From the NCBI RefSeq assembly GCF_007991755.1, contig NZ_BJYY01000002.1, forward strand, positions 207,075 through 271,074: 64,000 nt of DNA, given 5' to 3'. Positions 16,487 to 25,653 of the stretch are shown here, piece after piece (the stretch's first letter is position 1; each line of letters opens with the position of its first letter). A program made the position numbers and the translations under genes. The notes under the pieces were generated by a model. The model ran no database searches, had not been told where the DNA came from, and was given only the letters and a program-made list of their open reading frames with translations. Source of the DNA: Cellulomonas aerilata (GTDB lineage: Bacteria; Actinomycetota; Actinomycetes; Actinomycetales; Cellulomonadaceae).

Positions 16487-18124
16487 TCACGACGCCGCGA
16501 CGAGCCAGGTCTCGAGGTACCGGCGCAGCGGCCGCAGGTCGCCGTCGCCGCGGTGCGCGACGTGACCGTCCGGGCGCACCAGCAGGTACGCCGGCCGGGT
16601 GCGCGGCAGCCCCAGCCGCCGCGCGAGGTGGCCGGTGAGGTCCTGCACCGGGTTGCCGGACCGGCGCGGGCCGAGGCGGTGGACGGTCACGACACCGGGG
16701 TAGCGCGTCTCGACGGCGCGCACGGTCTGCGGCGGGCACGTGGCGTCGGGATCCCAGAGCAGCAGGTGGAAGCCGGGGTGGTGGAGCCGTCGGTGCAGCG
16801 TCGACGTCCCGCCCGCGACCAGCACGAGGGCGTCGGGCAGCCGGTCGCCGGGCCGTGGTGCTCGCCGGGAGCGGCCGCCGGACGTGGACAGCGGGCTGCG
16901 CGCGTACCGGATCCGCAGCTCGGCGACCGTCCGGAACGCCCTCGCCCGGGTGCCGTGGGCGTGCGTGAGCGCCTCCAGGACCACCGGCGCGACGTGGGTG
17001 CGCGCCAGCCGGACGAGCGGGTGGGAGGAGGTGGCCGCCGCGAACGCCCGGTCGGTGAGGCGGAGGACCGCGCGCCCGACCGGTGCACGCTCGGCCTCGT
17101 AGGTGTCCAGCAGCGCAGCGACGCCGCGGCCCTGCGTCACCAGCGCGAGCTTCCAGCCCAGGTCGACGGCGTCCTGGATCCCGGTGTTCATGCCCTGCGC
17201 GCCGGCGGGGCTGTGGACGTGGGCGGCGTCGCCGGCGAGGAGGACCCGCCCGGCGCGGTACCGCTCGGCGCCGCGGTGCTGGAGGCGGAAGTCCGTCATC
17301 CACTCCGGGTCGCGCAGCCCGACGGTCCCACCGGTGCGGGCGTCGACGACGCGCTGCAGGTCCGCCAGGGTCACGCCGTCCGGCGGGAGGGGGGCGCCGC
17401 GGGGGCGCATGGCGATGAGCCGCCACATCGTCGGGCGGCCGAGCGGGAAGAAGAGCAACGGGCCGTCACCGGAGAGGAACACGTGCGCGGCACCGGGGTC
17501 GAGCACGTCGGCCTCGAGGTCCGCGAGCACGAAGTGCTGGGGGTACGCCGCGCCCCGGAACGCGATCCCGGTCAGCCGACGGACCGTCGAGCGCGCCCCG
17601 TCGCAGCCCACGACGTACCGCGCACGCACGGTCCGGTCGGTGCCGGACCCGTCGCGGACCCGGCAGGTCACGCCGTCGTCGTCCTGGGTGAGCCCGACGA
17701 GCTCGACCCCCCGCTCGAGCGTGACCCCGCCGGACCGCAGGTGCTCCCCGAGGACGGACTCGGTCTCGGCCTGGGAGAGGAACAGCAGGTACGGGTAGGA
17801 GGTGTCGTCCAGCCCGATGTCGAAGAGCGGCACCTCGACGGTGCGGCGCGCGGTGTGCACCCGCAGCCGGACGGCGCGGTTGCCGCGGGCGACGAGCCGG
17901 TCGCTGATCCCCCGACCTGCGAGCACCTCGAGCGTCCGGGGCTGCAGCGCCAGCGCGCGGGACTCGTGCACCCGGTCCTGGTGCCGGTCGACGACCCGTG
18001 GGCGCACCCCGTGGGCGTGCAGCTCCGCGGCCAGTGCGAGCCCGGTCGGCCCGGCACCCACCACCAGGACGTCGACGACCTCGTCGACCTCGTCCGCCAC
18101 CTCGTCGAGCGCCGGGTCCGGCAT
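16487..18124 (-). CDS. FAD-dependent aromatic monooxygenase
   Basis: 545 residues. VVGAGPTGLALAAEL (about residues 21-35) binds FAD ADP, VGCDGARSTVRR (about 170) is the DG motif and VLLAGDAAHVHSPAGAQGMNTGIQDAVDLGWKLA (about 295-325) the GD motif of the class A flavin hydroxylase family. The C-terminal 120 residues look like the thioredoxin-like domain of PheA/RdmE/MhpA-type enzymes. Expected reaction: NAD(P)H-dependent hydroxylation of a phenol or polyketide. TACGGT is six bases before the ATG. No other catabolic gene is adjacent, so substrate is unknown. Confidence 0.87.
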   Translation of the reverse strand: MPDPALDEVADEVDEVVDVLVVGAGPTGLALAAELHAHGVRPRVVDRHQDRVHESRALALQPRTLEVLAGRGISDRLVARGNRAVRLRVHTARRTVEVPLFDIGLDDTSYPYLLFLSQAETESVLGEHLRSGGVTLERGVELVGLTQDDDGVTCRVRDGSGTDRTVRARYVVGCDGARSTVRRLTGIAFRGAAYPQHFVLADLEADVLDPGAAHVFLSGDGPLLFFPLGRPTMWRLIAMRPRGAPLPPDGVTLADLQRVVDARTGGTVGLRDPEWMTDFRLQHRGAERYRAGRVLLAGDAAHVHSPAGAQGMNTGIQDAVDLGWKLALVTQGRGVAALLDTYEAERAPVGRAVLRLTDRAFAAATSSHPLVRLARTHVAPVVLEALTHAHGTRARAFRTVAELRIRYARSPLSTSGGRSRRAPRPGDRLPDALVLVAGGTSTLHRRLHHPGFHLLLWDPDATCPPQTVRAVETRYPGVVTVHRLGPRRSGNPVQDLTGHLARRLGLPRTRPAYLLVRPDGHVAHRGDGDLRPLRRYLETWLVAAS

Positions 18125-18225
18125 CCCCGCACCGTAGACCCGGGCGCGACGGCGCCGCGACGCCCCGGCCCGCGCGAGCAGCCCGCGCCGCCAGGCGGCA
18201 GCAGCCCCGGCCCGGCACTGGCGGG

Positions 18226-19779
18226 TCAGCCCCCGGTCCCGTCACCACCCCGGCCCGCCAGCGCCCGGACCGTGTCGATCGTGTCCGCCTCGGCGGCGTC
18301 CTTGTCCTCCCGGTAGCGCAGCACCCGGGCGAACCGCAGGGCGACGCCGCCCGGGTAGCGGGTCGAGCGCTGCAGTCCGTCGAACGCGACCTCGACGACC
18401 TGCTCGGGTCGCAGGGAGACGGTCCAGCCGTCGTCCTCGACGGCGAGCTGCCCGAAGCGCTCCGTCTGCCAGGCCAGCATCTCGTCCGTCATGCCCTTGA
18501 AAGTTTTTCCCAGCATCACGAAGCCGCCCGCGGGATCGCGCGCGCCGAGGTGGATGTTCGAGAGCAGTCCCTGGCGCCGGCCGGACCCGCGCTCGACCGC
18601 GAGCACGACGAGGTCGAGGGTGTGCCGCGGTTTGACCTTGACCCAGGCGCCGCCGCGGCGGCCCGCCTCGTACGGTGCCGAGGCGTCCTTGACGATGACG
18701 CCCTCCTGCCCGGCGGCCACCCAGCCCGTGAAGGCGTCCTGGGCCGTGGCGGGGTCGTCGGTCACGACCCGGTCGACGACGTGCCCTGCCGCGACCGCGT
18801 CGAGGACGGCCAGCCGCTCGGACAGCGGCAGCCCCATGAGGTCGCGCCCGTCGACGTGCAGCACGTCGAAGAAGAAGGGCCGCAGCTCGAGCGCCGCGGC
18901 GAGCTCCGCGTCGCGCGTCGCGCTGCGCGAGGCGGTCTCCTGGAACGGCCGGGGGCGCCCCGAGGCGTCCAGGGCGAGCGCCTCGCCGTCGAGCACGACC
19001 GTGCGCACCGGCAGCGCGCGGACGACCGCGACGAGCTCGGGCACGCGGGCGGTGATGTCGTCCAGGCTGCGGGTGAACACCCGCACGTCGTCCCCGTCGC
19101 GGTGCACCTGGACGCGGATCCCGTCCAGCTTCGCGTCGACCACGACCGGACGGCCCGCCAGGCCCGCCACGGCGGTCGCCACGTCCGGCGCGGAGGCGGC
19201 GAGCATGGGGCGGACCGGCCGGCCTACGGTGAGGGTGAAGCCGGCCAACGCGGCCAGGGCCGCCTCGGGCGACCCGGCCCCGAGCGCCGCGGAGGCGACC
19301 GGCTCCGTCGCGCCGGCCATCATCGCCGCGCGGCGGACCGCGTCCAGCGGGACGCCGGCGGCCTCGGCGACCGCGTCCAGGAGCAGCGCGTCGAGCGCGC
19401 CCTGGCGCAGGTCCCCGGAGACCAGGCCGCCCAGCAGGCGCTGCTCGGTCGCGGTGGCGGCGGCGAACAGGTCGGTGGCCAGCGCGGTGCGGGCCGCCGA
19501 CGAGCCCGGGCCGGACAGCCCCGCCATCCGCTCGAAGGCGGCGTCCACGGCGAGCACCTCGAGCGACGGCTCCGCGGCCGGCCCAGGCATGCTGCCCAGC
19601 GACCGCCACCCCAGCCCCGTCCGCCGCTGGCGCAGCTCGCCGCCGAGGTACCGGGCGACCACGGGGACCTCGTCCGGGCCGGTACGGCGCAGCAGGTCGA
19701 CGAGGAGCGCCCGCTTGGCCAGGCGCGAGCGGGTGGCGGCAACGGCCTCGGAGGTGGCGGCGACGTCGGCGAGCAGCAC
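18226..19779 (-). CDS. ligB: ATP-dependent DNA ligase, LigB type
   Basis: 517 residues. The N-terminal [30 protein letters not shown] and the helical domain match mycobacterial LigB. Motif I is [16 protein letters not shown] with the AMP-accepting Lys; later motifs are [26 protein letters not shown] and [13 protein letters not shown]. It seals nicks with ATP and is an accessory to the NAD-dependent LigA. GTG 19779 is chosen from the LigB N-terminus and because CAGGAT lies six bases upstream; a longer reading to 19851 adds a basic stretch not found in the family. Confidence 0.92.
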   Translation of the reverse strand: MLLADVAATSEAVAATRSRLAKRALLVDLLRRTGPDEVPVVARYLGGELRQRRTGLGWRSLGSMPGPAAEPSLEVLAVDAAFERMAGLSGPGSSAARTALATDLFAAATATEQRLLGGLVSGDLRQGALDALLLDAVAEAAGVPLDAVRRAAMMAGATEPVASAALGAGSPEAALAALAGFTLTVGRPVRPMLAASAPDVATAVAGLAGRPVVVDAKLDGIRVQVHRDGDDVRVFTRSLDDITARVPELVAVVRALPVRTVVLDGEALALDASGRPRPFQETASRSATRDAELAAALELRPFFFDVLHVDGRDLMGLPLSERLAVLDAVAAGHVVDRVVTDDPATAQDAFTGWVAAGQEGVIVKDASAPYEAGRRGGAWVKVKPRHTLDLVVLAVERGSGRRQGLLSNIHLGARDPAGGFVMLGKTFKGMTDEMLAWQTERFGQLAVEDDGWTVSLRPEQVVEVAFDGLQRSTRYPGGVALRFARVLRYREDKDAAEADTIDTVRALAGRGGDGTGG

Positions 19780-19958
19780 GCGGCCATCCTGCCGCCGGGC
19801 ACCCGCACGCGCCGCCCGTCCGGTCGCGACCTGCGGCCATCGCGCTCGCACCGGGTCCGGTGGCGGTCCGGCCCACGTCCTCCGGGGCGGCCGGAGCCGA
19901 CGTGCGGACGCCGGACCCGGGTGCGCACACTGGTCGCCCGACCTGCGAGGAGGCAGCC

Positions 19959-20762
19959 ATGACCGACGCCCGTGAGGCGCGCACCGTCGTCCTGAGCGGG
20001 GCGGCCGGTCGCATCGGCACGTACCTGCGCCGTGAGGACGGGGGGCTGTCGGCCCGCGGGTGGCGGCTGCACCTGGTGGACACCGCCGAGCCGGACGGCG
20101 TGGAGCCGGACGAGACGTTCACCGCCGCGGACATCAGCGACGAGGAGGCGACCGAGACCCTCGCCCGTGCCATGGCGGGGGCGGACGGCGTCGTGCACAT
20201 GGCCGGCATCCCGAGCGAGGACTCCTGGACGCGGATCCGGCGGGCGAACATCGACGGCACCTATCGCGTGCTGGAGGCCGCCCGGCGGGCGGGGGTGCGC
20301 CGCGTCGTGCTGGCGAGCTCTAACCACGCCGTCGGCTTCTACCCGACCGGTGAGGTCGCCCGGACCGACGAGAGGCCGCGTCCCGACTCCTACTACGGGG
20401 TGTCGAAGGTCGCCATGGAGGCGCTGGGCAGCCTGTACGCGGACAAGTACGGCCTGGAGGTGGTCTCGCTGCGGATCGGGCTGTGCGCGGACCGTCCCAA
20501 GACCACGTTCGACCTGGGGATCTGGCTGAGCCCGGCGGACAGCGTCCGCCTCGTGGACGCCGCGCTGCGCGGCCCGGTCAGCGAGCCCACCGTCGCGTAC
20601 GGGATCTCGGCGAACACGCGGGCGTGGTGGGACCTGTCCTCGGCCCGCGCGCTGGGGTACGTCCCCCGGGACGACGCGGAGGTCTTCGCCGACGACGTCA
20701 GCCCGTACGACGGGCCGGACGTGCTCGGCCACGGCATGGCGAGCTCGGACCCGCGCGCCTGA
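19959..20762 (+). CDS. udh: Uronate dehydrogenase-like NAD-dependent SDR
   Basis: 267 residues with GAGGAGG seven bases before the ATG. Extended-SDR Rossmann start [15 protein letters not shown], the segment [17 protein letters not shown] and the catalytic YYGVSK (Tyr-x3-Lys) match uronate dehydrogenases, which oxidise glucuronate/galacturonate to the aldarolactone. The length fits. It stands alone, divergent from ligB; with GH43 and the heparinase-like gene elsewhere it would serve growth on acidic plant polymers. Other NAD-dependent epimerases are close relatives, so the substrate is likely, not certain. Confidence 0.75.
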   Translation: MTDAREARTVVLSGAAGRIGTYLRREDGGLSARGWRLHLVDTAEPDGVEPDETFTAADISDEEATETLARAMAGADGVVHMAGIPSEDSWTRIRRANIDGTYRVLEAARRAGVRRVVLASSNHAVGFYPTGEVARTDERPRPDSYYGVSKVAMEALGSLYADKYGLEVVSLRIGLCADRPKTTFDLGIWLSPADSVRLVDAALRGPVSEPTVAYGISANTRAWWDLSSARALGYVPRDDAEVFADDVSPYDGPDVLGHGMASSDPRA

Positions 20763-20799
20763 CCCGAGTACGCACCGGTGCGCGCGGGCGCTGCGGGGT

Positions 20800-21771
20800 T
20801 CAGCGTGCGGACCGCCGGGCGGTCTTGACGCGGTACATCCCGCGGTCGGCGCTGCGGACCAGCGCGTCGGCGTCCGAGCCGGGGGCCCCGACGGCGGTGC
20901 CGACGCTCACGCCGACCCGGACGACGCCGGTCGGCAGCGCGACGGGACGGGAGAGCTCGCGCTCCACGCGCTCGGCCAGGACGGCCAGGCTCGCGGGGTC
21001 CGCCCCGGGTGACAGCACGACGAACTCGTCACCCCCGAGCCGGGCCACCGCGTCCCCCGGTCCGGCGATCCGCCGGAGCCGGGTCGCGACCTCGACGAGC
21101 AGGTCGTCACCGACGTGGTGGCCGTGCGCGTCGTTGACCTGCTTGAAGCCGTCGAGATCGCAGAAGAGCAGTCCGCAGCCGCCGGCGGCCGGGTCGGCGA
21201 GCACGGCACCGAGCGCCTCGAACAGCCGCGCGCGGTTGTCCAGGCCGGTCAGCGGGTCGGTGTCCGCCCGCCGGCGCAGCGCCGCCTCCGCGCGACGCTG
21301 CTCGGTGACGTCCCGGGCGACGAACGCCACCGCGAACGGCCGGCCCGTCGCGTCCCGGACCACCGTGCTGATCATGGACACCCGGCGGCGGCCGCCCTCA
21401 CGGTCCAGCCAGTCACCCTCCTGGGGGAAGGCATAGCCCAGGCCGATGGCACGGTCGTGCGCGTCCCGGGCGTTCTCCCGGTCCTCCGGGGCGACGAAGA
21501 CCTCCCAGTGCGGCCGGGCCAGCAGGTCCGCCTCCGTCCAGCCCGTCGTGCGGGTCATCGAGGGGCTGACGAGCAGCGCACGCCCGTCGGTGCCGACCAC
21601 GACGACGAGGGTGTCGGTCGCCTGGACCACCGCCCACAGCAGGTCCCGCGGGTCGGCCGGGACGGCGGGGTCGGCCGGGATGACGGGAGCGGCGGGGCCG
21701 GTCGACGCGCCGGCGTGGGGGTGCGGGTCGGCGCCCGGCGGCTGGCGCCGTCCCCCCGCTGCGTCTGTCAC
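20800..21771 (-). CDS. PAS-GGDEF diguanylate cyclase
   Basis: 323 residues from GTG 21771. A PAS domain (about residues 40-150: DTLVVVVGTDGRALLVSPSM...GWTEADLLARPHWEVF...FVARDVTEQRRAEAALR) is followed by a GGDEF domain with an intact LGGDEFVVLS loop and LLFCDLDGFKQVND metal site, so it should make c-di-GMP. The inhibitory RxxD position reads GPGD, so the usual product-inhibition Arg is absent. No membrane segments. The start is uncertain; the reading frame continues 48 residues upstream in unconserved sequence. No EAL domain nearby. Confidence 0.85.
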   Translation of the reverse strand: MTDAAGGRRQPPGADPHPHAGASTGPAAPVIPADPAVPADPRDLLWAVVQATDTLVVVVGTDGRALLVSPSMTRTTGWTEADLLARPHWEVFVAPEDRENARDAHDRAIGLGYAFPQEGDWLDREGGRRRVSMISTVVRDATGRPFAVAFVARDVTEQRRAEAALRRRADTDPLTGLDNRARLFEALGAVLADPAAGGCGLLFCDLDGFKQVNDAHGHHVGDDLLVEVATRLRRIAGPGDAVARLGGDEFVVLSPGADPASLAVLAERVERELSRPVALPTGVVRVGVSVGTAVGAPGSDADALVRSADRGMYRVKTARRSAR

Positions 21772-22071
21772 CCGACCGGTCCCGTCCCCTGGGCAGTGCT
21801 GTCCTGAAGGCCTCGTGCTGTCTCGACGGACCACATCGACCACGCACGCCCGGCGGTGAACGGTCCACGGCGACACGTGGCAACGGCTGGCCGTTCGGGT
21901 GACGCGGGGCCGCACCGTGAGGCCGCCGATGCCGGGGCCTCGGGGCCGTCGCCGTCCGCCGGCGCAAAAGGCGTGGCCGCGCTCGCGGGTGCGCCGTCAC
22001 GATGGCCGACGGCGTCGTCCCGACGCCCGCCCCGCCTCGCCCCGCCCCGCCCCGCCCCGCAGGAGGTGTCC
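21772..22071. other. 300-base divergent spacer with a pentanucleotide repeat
   Basis: Lies between the GGDEF gene and the 22072 gene. Apart from seven CCCGC units at its right end I see no gene, RNA or clear promoter. The open frame here on the plus strand has no coding character. Confidence 0.5.
22026..22060. repeat. Seven CCCGC pentanucleotide units next to a ribosome site
   Basis: CCCGC repeated seven times, third copy CTCGC, ending directly at AGGAGGT (22061-22067) of the 22072 gene. Simple repeats of this length can change copy number by slippage, and here that would shift the spacing of any upstream promoter. Confidence 0.75.
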
Positions 22072-22545
22072 GTGATCCCCCCGACCTGGCGTCCCTACCG
22101 CCGCCCGTCCGACGGCGAGGTCGTCGGCTACCTCGCGCCGCGGGGACCGGCGCTCGTGGTCCCGACCACGCTGGTCGGCACCCCGCTCGGCCCGCCGCAG
22201 GGGCCCGAGGACGCGGCCGAGCTGCTCGACGTCCACGGCCTGGCGGCGCTGGCGCGCCGGTGGTGGTGCCGGCTGCCGGACCCGCTGCCGCGCGGGCTGC
22301 TCGCGGCGTCGAGCCCGCAGCCGCACTGGGCCTGGCGACCGGTGGTGCTCGTCGAGGTCGACCCCGCCGAGTGCCGGGTGCGTCCGGAGATGGCGATGCC
22401 GGACGAGCGGAGCGCGCTGGCGGTGCTCGACGTGCCGGTGGGCGGCGCGCTGCGCACCGAACCACCGGCACCGGACCGACCGCGCCGAGCAGTCAGGCGT
22501 TCTCGCGGCGGAACGTCGAGGTGCCCCACCAGACCGCGAGCGTGA
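22072..22545 (+). CDS. Hypothetical protein
   Basis: 157 residues from GTG 22072 behind a perfect AGGAGGT five bases away. The body contains WRPYRRPSDGEVVGYLAPRGPALVVPTTLVGTPLG and LARRWWCRLPDPLPRGLL; Pro/Arg-rich with no signal or membrane segment, and no family I recognise. The last 53 bases overlap the 3' end of the ABC permease on the other strand, and the C-terminal 20 residues encoded there are basic and probably unstructured. Confidence 0.65.
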   Translation: MIPPTWRPYRRPSDGEVVGYLAPRGPALVVPTTLVGTPLGPPQGPEDAAELLDVHGLAALARRWWCRLPDPLPRGLLAASSPQPHWAWRPVVLVEVDPAECRVRPEMAMPDERSALAVLDVPVGGALRTEPPAPDRPRRAVRRSRGGTSRCPTRPRA

Positions 22546-23248
22546 ACAGCACGAGCGACCACACGACGCCCCACGTCACCCCGGAGGAGGCGAAGTCGCC
22601 GGCGAAGGACGCCCGGACGCCGTCGACCACGTGCCGGATCGGCATGAAGTCGCTCGCCCGCTCCAGCCACGCGGGGCCGATCGTCATCGGCAGCAGGATC
22701 CCGGAGAGCAGCAGGACCGGCATCATCACCATGTTGATGACGGGCGCCATGACGTCCTCGGACTTGGTCGTCAGGGCCAGCGCGTTGGAGGCCGCCGCGC
22801 ACGCGCCGCCGAGCAGCAGCGTCAGCGCGACCCCCAGCAGGAGCCCGACGCCGGATGCCTCCATCCCGAGCAGGTAGCCGAGCCCGATGAGGATGCCGGC
22901 CTGCACCAGCAGCTGGAGCAGGTCGCGGTAGAGGCGGCCCACCAGCAGGGCGGTGCGGCTGGCCGGGGTCACCCGCTCGGCCTCGATGACGCCCTCGCGC
23001 CACTCGCCGATGAGGCTGAACCCGGCGAAGAAGGCTCCGAAGACGCCGAGCTGCACGAGCATGCCGGGGACGAAGAACGTGTACGCGTTCTGCGCCCCGA
23101 ACTGGTCGATCAGCGGCTCGAGGAGCGGCCCGAACAGGAGCAGGTAGAGCACCGGCTGCAGCATGCCGATGATCACCCACGCGGGGTTGCGCAGGTTCAT
23201 CCGCAGCTGGCGGCGGAAGACGATGACGCTGTCGCGGAAGAACCTCAC
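22493..23248 (-). CDS. ABC-2 type transporter permease
   Basis: 251 residues with six hydrophobic segments and an RNPAWVIIGMLQPVLYLLLFGPLL N-terminus; typical of DrrB-like ABC-2 permeases that export drugs or polyketides. GTG start overlaps the stop of the ATPase in GTGA, with AAGGAG eight bases upstream, so the two are translated together. Its 3' end overlaps the 22072 gene. Confidence 0.88.
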   Translation of the reverse strand: MRFFRDSVIVFRRQLRMNLRNPAWVIIGMLQPVLYLLLFGPLLEPLIDQFGAQNAYTFFVPGMLVQLGVFGAFFAGFSLIGEWREGVIEAERVTPASRTALLVGRLYRDLLQLLVQAGILIGLGYLLGMEASGVGLLLGVALTLLLGGACAAASNALALTTKSEDVMAPVINMVMMPVLLLSGILLPMTIGPAWLERASDFMPIRHVVDGVRASFAGDFASSGVTWGVVWSLVLFTLAVWWGTSTFRRENA

Positions 23249-24318
23249 CGGAGGGCTCCTTCGGTCGCGGTCGGGGTGCCGGTCGGCGTCCCGGCGGGGA
23301 CGGGGGGTGCGGGGACGCCGTCGGGGGAGCCCGGCGTGCCCGCCGGGGCCGTCTCGGCGTCACGGAGCGAGCGCCCGGTGAGGCTGAGGAAGACGTCGTC
23401 GAGGGTCGGGCGGTGCACCTCGATGGTCCGCAGCTCGATCCCGGCGGTGTCCAGGTGCCGGATGAGGCCCTGGATGGAGCGGCCGGCCTGCGGGACCCGG
23501 GCGCGGACGTGGTGGTCGGTGACGTCGACGCCGCTGCGGTCGGTCACCAGGCGGTCCAGCGCCTGGACCGCGTCGGGGATGCGGGAGCGGTCGACGAGCT
23601 CGAGGTCGACGAGGTCCCCGGCGACCCGGTCCTTGAGGTGGTCGGCGGTGTCGGAGGCGACGATGCGGCCGTGGTCGATGATGACGATCCGGTCCGACAG
23701 CGCGTCGGCCTCGTCGAGGTAGTGCGTGGTGAGCAGGACCGTGACGCCCAGCCGGTCGCGCAGGTCGCGGATGTGGTCCCACAGGTTCGCCCGCGCCTGC
23801 GGGTCCAGGCCCGTGGTGGGCTCGTCGAGGAACATCAGCCGCGGCTCGTGGATGAGTCCCATGACGACGTCGAGACGGCGCTTCTGCCCGCCTGACATGC
23901 TGCGCGGCATGCGGGTCCACAGACCCGACAGGTCCATCCGCTCGAACAGCTCCTTGCCGCGCTCCTCGACGGCGCGCCGCGGCAGCCCGTAGAGCATGCC
24001 GTGGTCGACCACCTCGTCGCCGGCTCGTGCGCCGCTGAACGCCGCCCCGGTCTGGGACACGTACCCGATGCTGCGCCGGACGTCCTCGGACCGCGTCACG
24101 ACGTCGTACCCGGCCACGGTGGCGCTCCCCGCCGTGGGGCGCAGGAGCGTGGTCAGCATGCGCAGCGTGGTGGTCTTGCCTGCCCCGTTGGGCCCGAGGA
24201 AGCCGACCACCTCGCCCTCGGCGACGTCCAGGTCGACGCCGTCGACGGCCCTGACCTCCGTCCTGGTGCGGCCCTGCCTGGAGTGGAAGGTCTGCACGAG
24301 ACCTCGTGCGTGGATCAC
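23245..24318 (-). CDS. ABC transporter ATP-binding protein (DrrA-like)
   Basis: 357 residues. Walker A GFLGPNGAGKTTTLRM, Q-loop YVSQTG, signature MSGGQKRRLDV, Walker B LMFLDEPTTGLDPQ and the switch His in LTTHYLDEADAL are all present, so it should be an active ATPase. The C-terminal 120 residues match the DrrA-type regulatory extension and end in a Pro/Thr-rich tail. It powers the permease downstream. The GTG has AGGGG six bases upstream. No biosynthetic cluster lies next to it, so general drug efflux is the best guess. Confidence 0.9.
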   Translation of the reverse strand: MIHARGLVQTFHSRQGRTRTEVRAVDGVDLDVAEGEVVGFLGPNGAGKTTTLRMLTTLLRPTAGSATVAGYDVVTRSEDVRRSIGYVSQTGAAFSGARAGDEVVDHGMLYGLPRRAVEERGKELFERMDLSGLWTRMPRSMSGGQKRRLDVVMGLIHEPRLMFLDEPTTGLDPQARANLWDHIRDLRDRLGVTVLLTTHYLDEADALSDRIVIIDHGRIVASDTADHLKDRVAGDLVDLELVDRSRIPDAVQALDRLVTDRSGVDVTDHHVRARVPQAGRSIQGLIRHLDTAGIELRTIEVHRPTLDDVFLSLTGRSLRDAETAPAGTPGSPDGVPAPPVPAGTPTGTPTATEGALR

Positions 24319-24467
24319 GTCGAACCCCTGTCGTTCGTCGGTACGGACCCAGAGCAGACCGGCGGGACCGCCGGAAGTCGTCGCTCGCGACCGCGTCCCG
24401 TGGCTGGGTCGTCGCTCCGACCTTGGCCCGCGTCGCCGCAGAGGAGCAACGCCTTTCCGAGGGGCGG

Positions 24468-24473
24468 CACAAT
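24468..24473 (+). promoter_or_regulatory. -10 box of the AlkZ-like gene
   Basis: CACAAT, six bases before GTG 24480. It is the clearest example in the window of a -10 placed so that transcription starts at the start codon. No ribosome site exists for this gene. Confidence 0.5.
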
Positions 24474-24479
24474 GCGCGC

Positions 24480-25619
24480 GTGCGCCTCACCGCCGGCGGG
24501 CTCAACCGCGCCACCCTCGCCCGCCAGCTGCTGCTGCGCCGGGAGCCGCTGGACGTCGCCGAGGCGGTCCGCCGGGTGGTGGCGATCCAGGCGCAGCACC
24601 CGGCGTCCCCGTACGTGGCGCTGTGGAACCGGGTCGAGCCGTTCGACCCCGCCCAGCTCGACCGGGCGTTCGCCGACGCCCTGGTGGTCAAGGCGTCCCT
24701 CATGCGGATCACGCTGCACGCGGTGCACGCCGAGGACCACAACATGCTGCACACCGCGATGCAGCCCACCCTGCGCGGCTCCCGCCTCGTGGCGGCGCGG
24801 TTCCGCGCGGGTGGCCTGGACCCCGCCGAGGTGGAGGCGCTCGTCCCCGGGGTCGCGCGGTTCGCCCGCGAGCCCCGCACCAACCCCGAGCTGCGCGCCT
24901 GGGTGGGCAGGCACGTTAACGGCGACGGCGAGGCGGCGTGGTGGGCGCTGCGGTGCTTCGCGCCGCTGCGGCACGCCCCGACCGGGGGTCCGTGGTCGTT
25001 CGGCCCGCGCCCGTCGTACCTGGCGGCGGGCACGCCCCGGGCCCCCGACGCCCCCGGCACGCCGGAGGCCGCCCTGCCCACGCTGGTCCGTCGCTACCTC
25101 GAGGGCTTCGGGCCGGCGTCCGCCGCCGACGTCGCCCGCTTCACGCTGCTGCCGCGGACGGGGCTGCGGGCGGCGCTCGCGGCGATGTCCGGCGAGCTGG
25201 TGGAGCTCCGGGCACCGGACGGGACGACGCTGTACGACGTCCCCGGCGGTCCGCTGCCCGACGAGGACACGCCCGCGCCGCCGCGGCTGATGGCGATGTG
25301 GGACAGCGTGCTGCTCGCGTACGCAGGCTCCGGCCGCGTGGTGCCCGAGCCCTACCGGCGCCTGGTGACGCGGTCCAACGGCGACGTCCTGCCGACCCTG
25401 CTCGTGGACGGCCGCGTCGCCGGGGTGTGGCGGCCGGTCGACGGGGGCGTCGAGGCGGCCGCCTTCCACCCCTTGCCCGACGACGCCTGGGCCGGGCTCG
25501 CGGCGGAGGCGCGCGCCCTGGTGCCGCTGCTGGCCGCGCGCGAGCCGCGCGCGTACCGGCGCTACGACCGCTGGTGGGCAGACCTGCCGGCGGCCGCGAC
25601 CCGGGTCCTGACGGGCTGA
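24480..25619 (+). CDS. Winged-helix DNA-binding protein, AlkZ/YcaQ (HTH_42) family
   Basis: 379 residues from GTG 24480. LNRATLARQLLLRREPLDVAEAVRRVVAIQAQHPASPYVALW opens the HTH_42 fold; IQAQ supplies the Gln-x-Gln pair that in AlkZ-type DNA glycosylases removes alkylated or crosslinked bases (E. coli YcaQ has Gln-x-Asp). Tandem winged helices with PRLMAMWDSVLLAY follow. AlkZ itself protects an antibiotic producer; most chromosomal homologues are untested. Divergent from the DrrAB-like exporter, a pairing that hints at genotoxin resistance. Confidence 0.8.
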   Translation: MRLTAGGLNRATLARQLLLRREPLDVAEAVRRVVAIQAQHPASPYVALWNRVEPFDPAQLDRAFADALVVKASLMRITLHAVHAEDHNMLHTAMQPTLRGSRLVAARFRAGGLDPAEVEALVPGVARFAREPRTNPELRAWVGRHVNGDGEAAWWALRCFAPLRHAPTGGPWSFGPRPSYLAAGTPRAPDAPGTPEAALPTLVRRYLEGFGPASAADVARFTLLPRTGLRAALAAMSGELVELRAPDGTTLYDVPGGPLPDEDTPAPPRLMAMWDSVLLAYAGSGRVVPEPYRRLVTRSNGDVLPTLLVDGRVAGVWRPVDGGVEAAAFHPLPDDAWAGLAAEARALVPLLAAREPRAYRRYDRWWADLPAAATRVLTG

Positions 25620-25653
25620 GCCCGAACCGCGCGAGGGCCGGCCCGGCGGGCGG

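Noticed and set aside
20771..20782. CGCACCGGTGCG palindrome as a terminator
   Set aside because: Perfect but only 12 bp with no loop; it could not fold with a stable loop, so not annotated.
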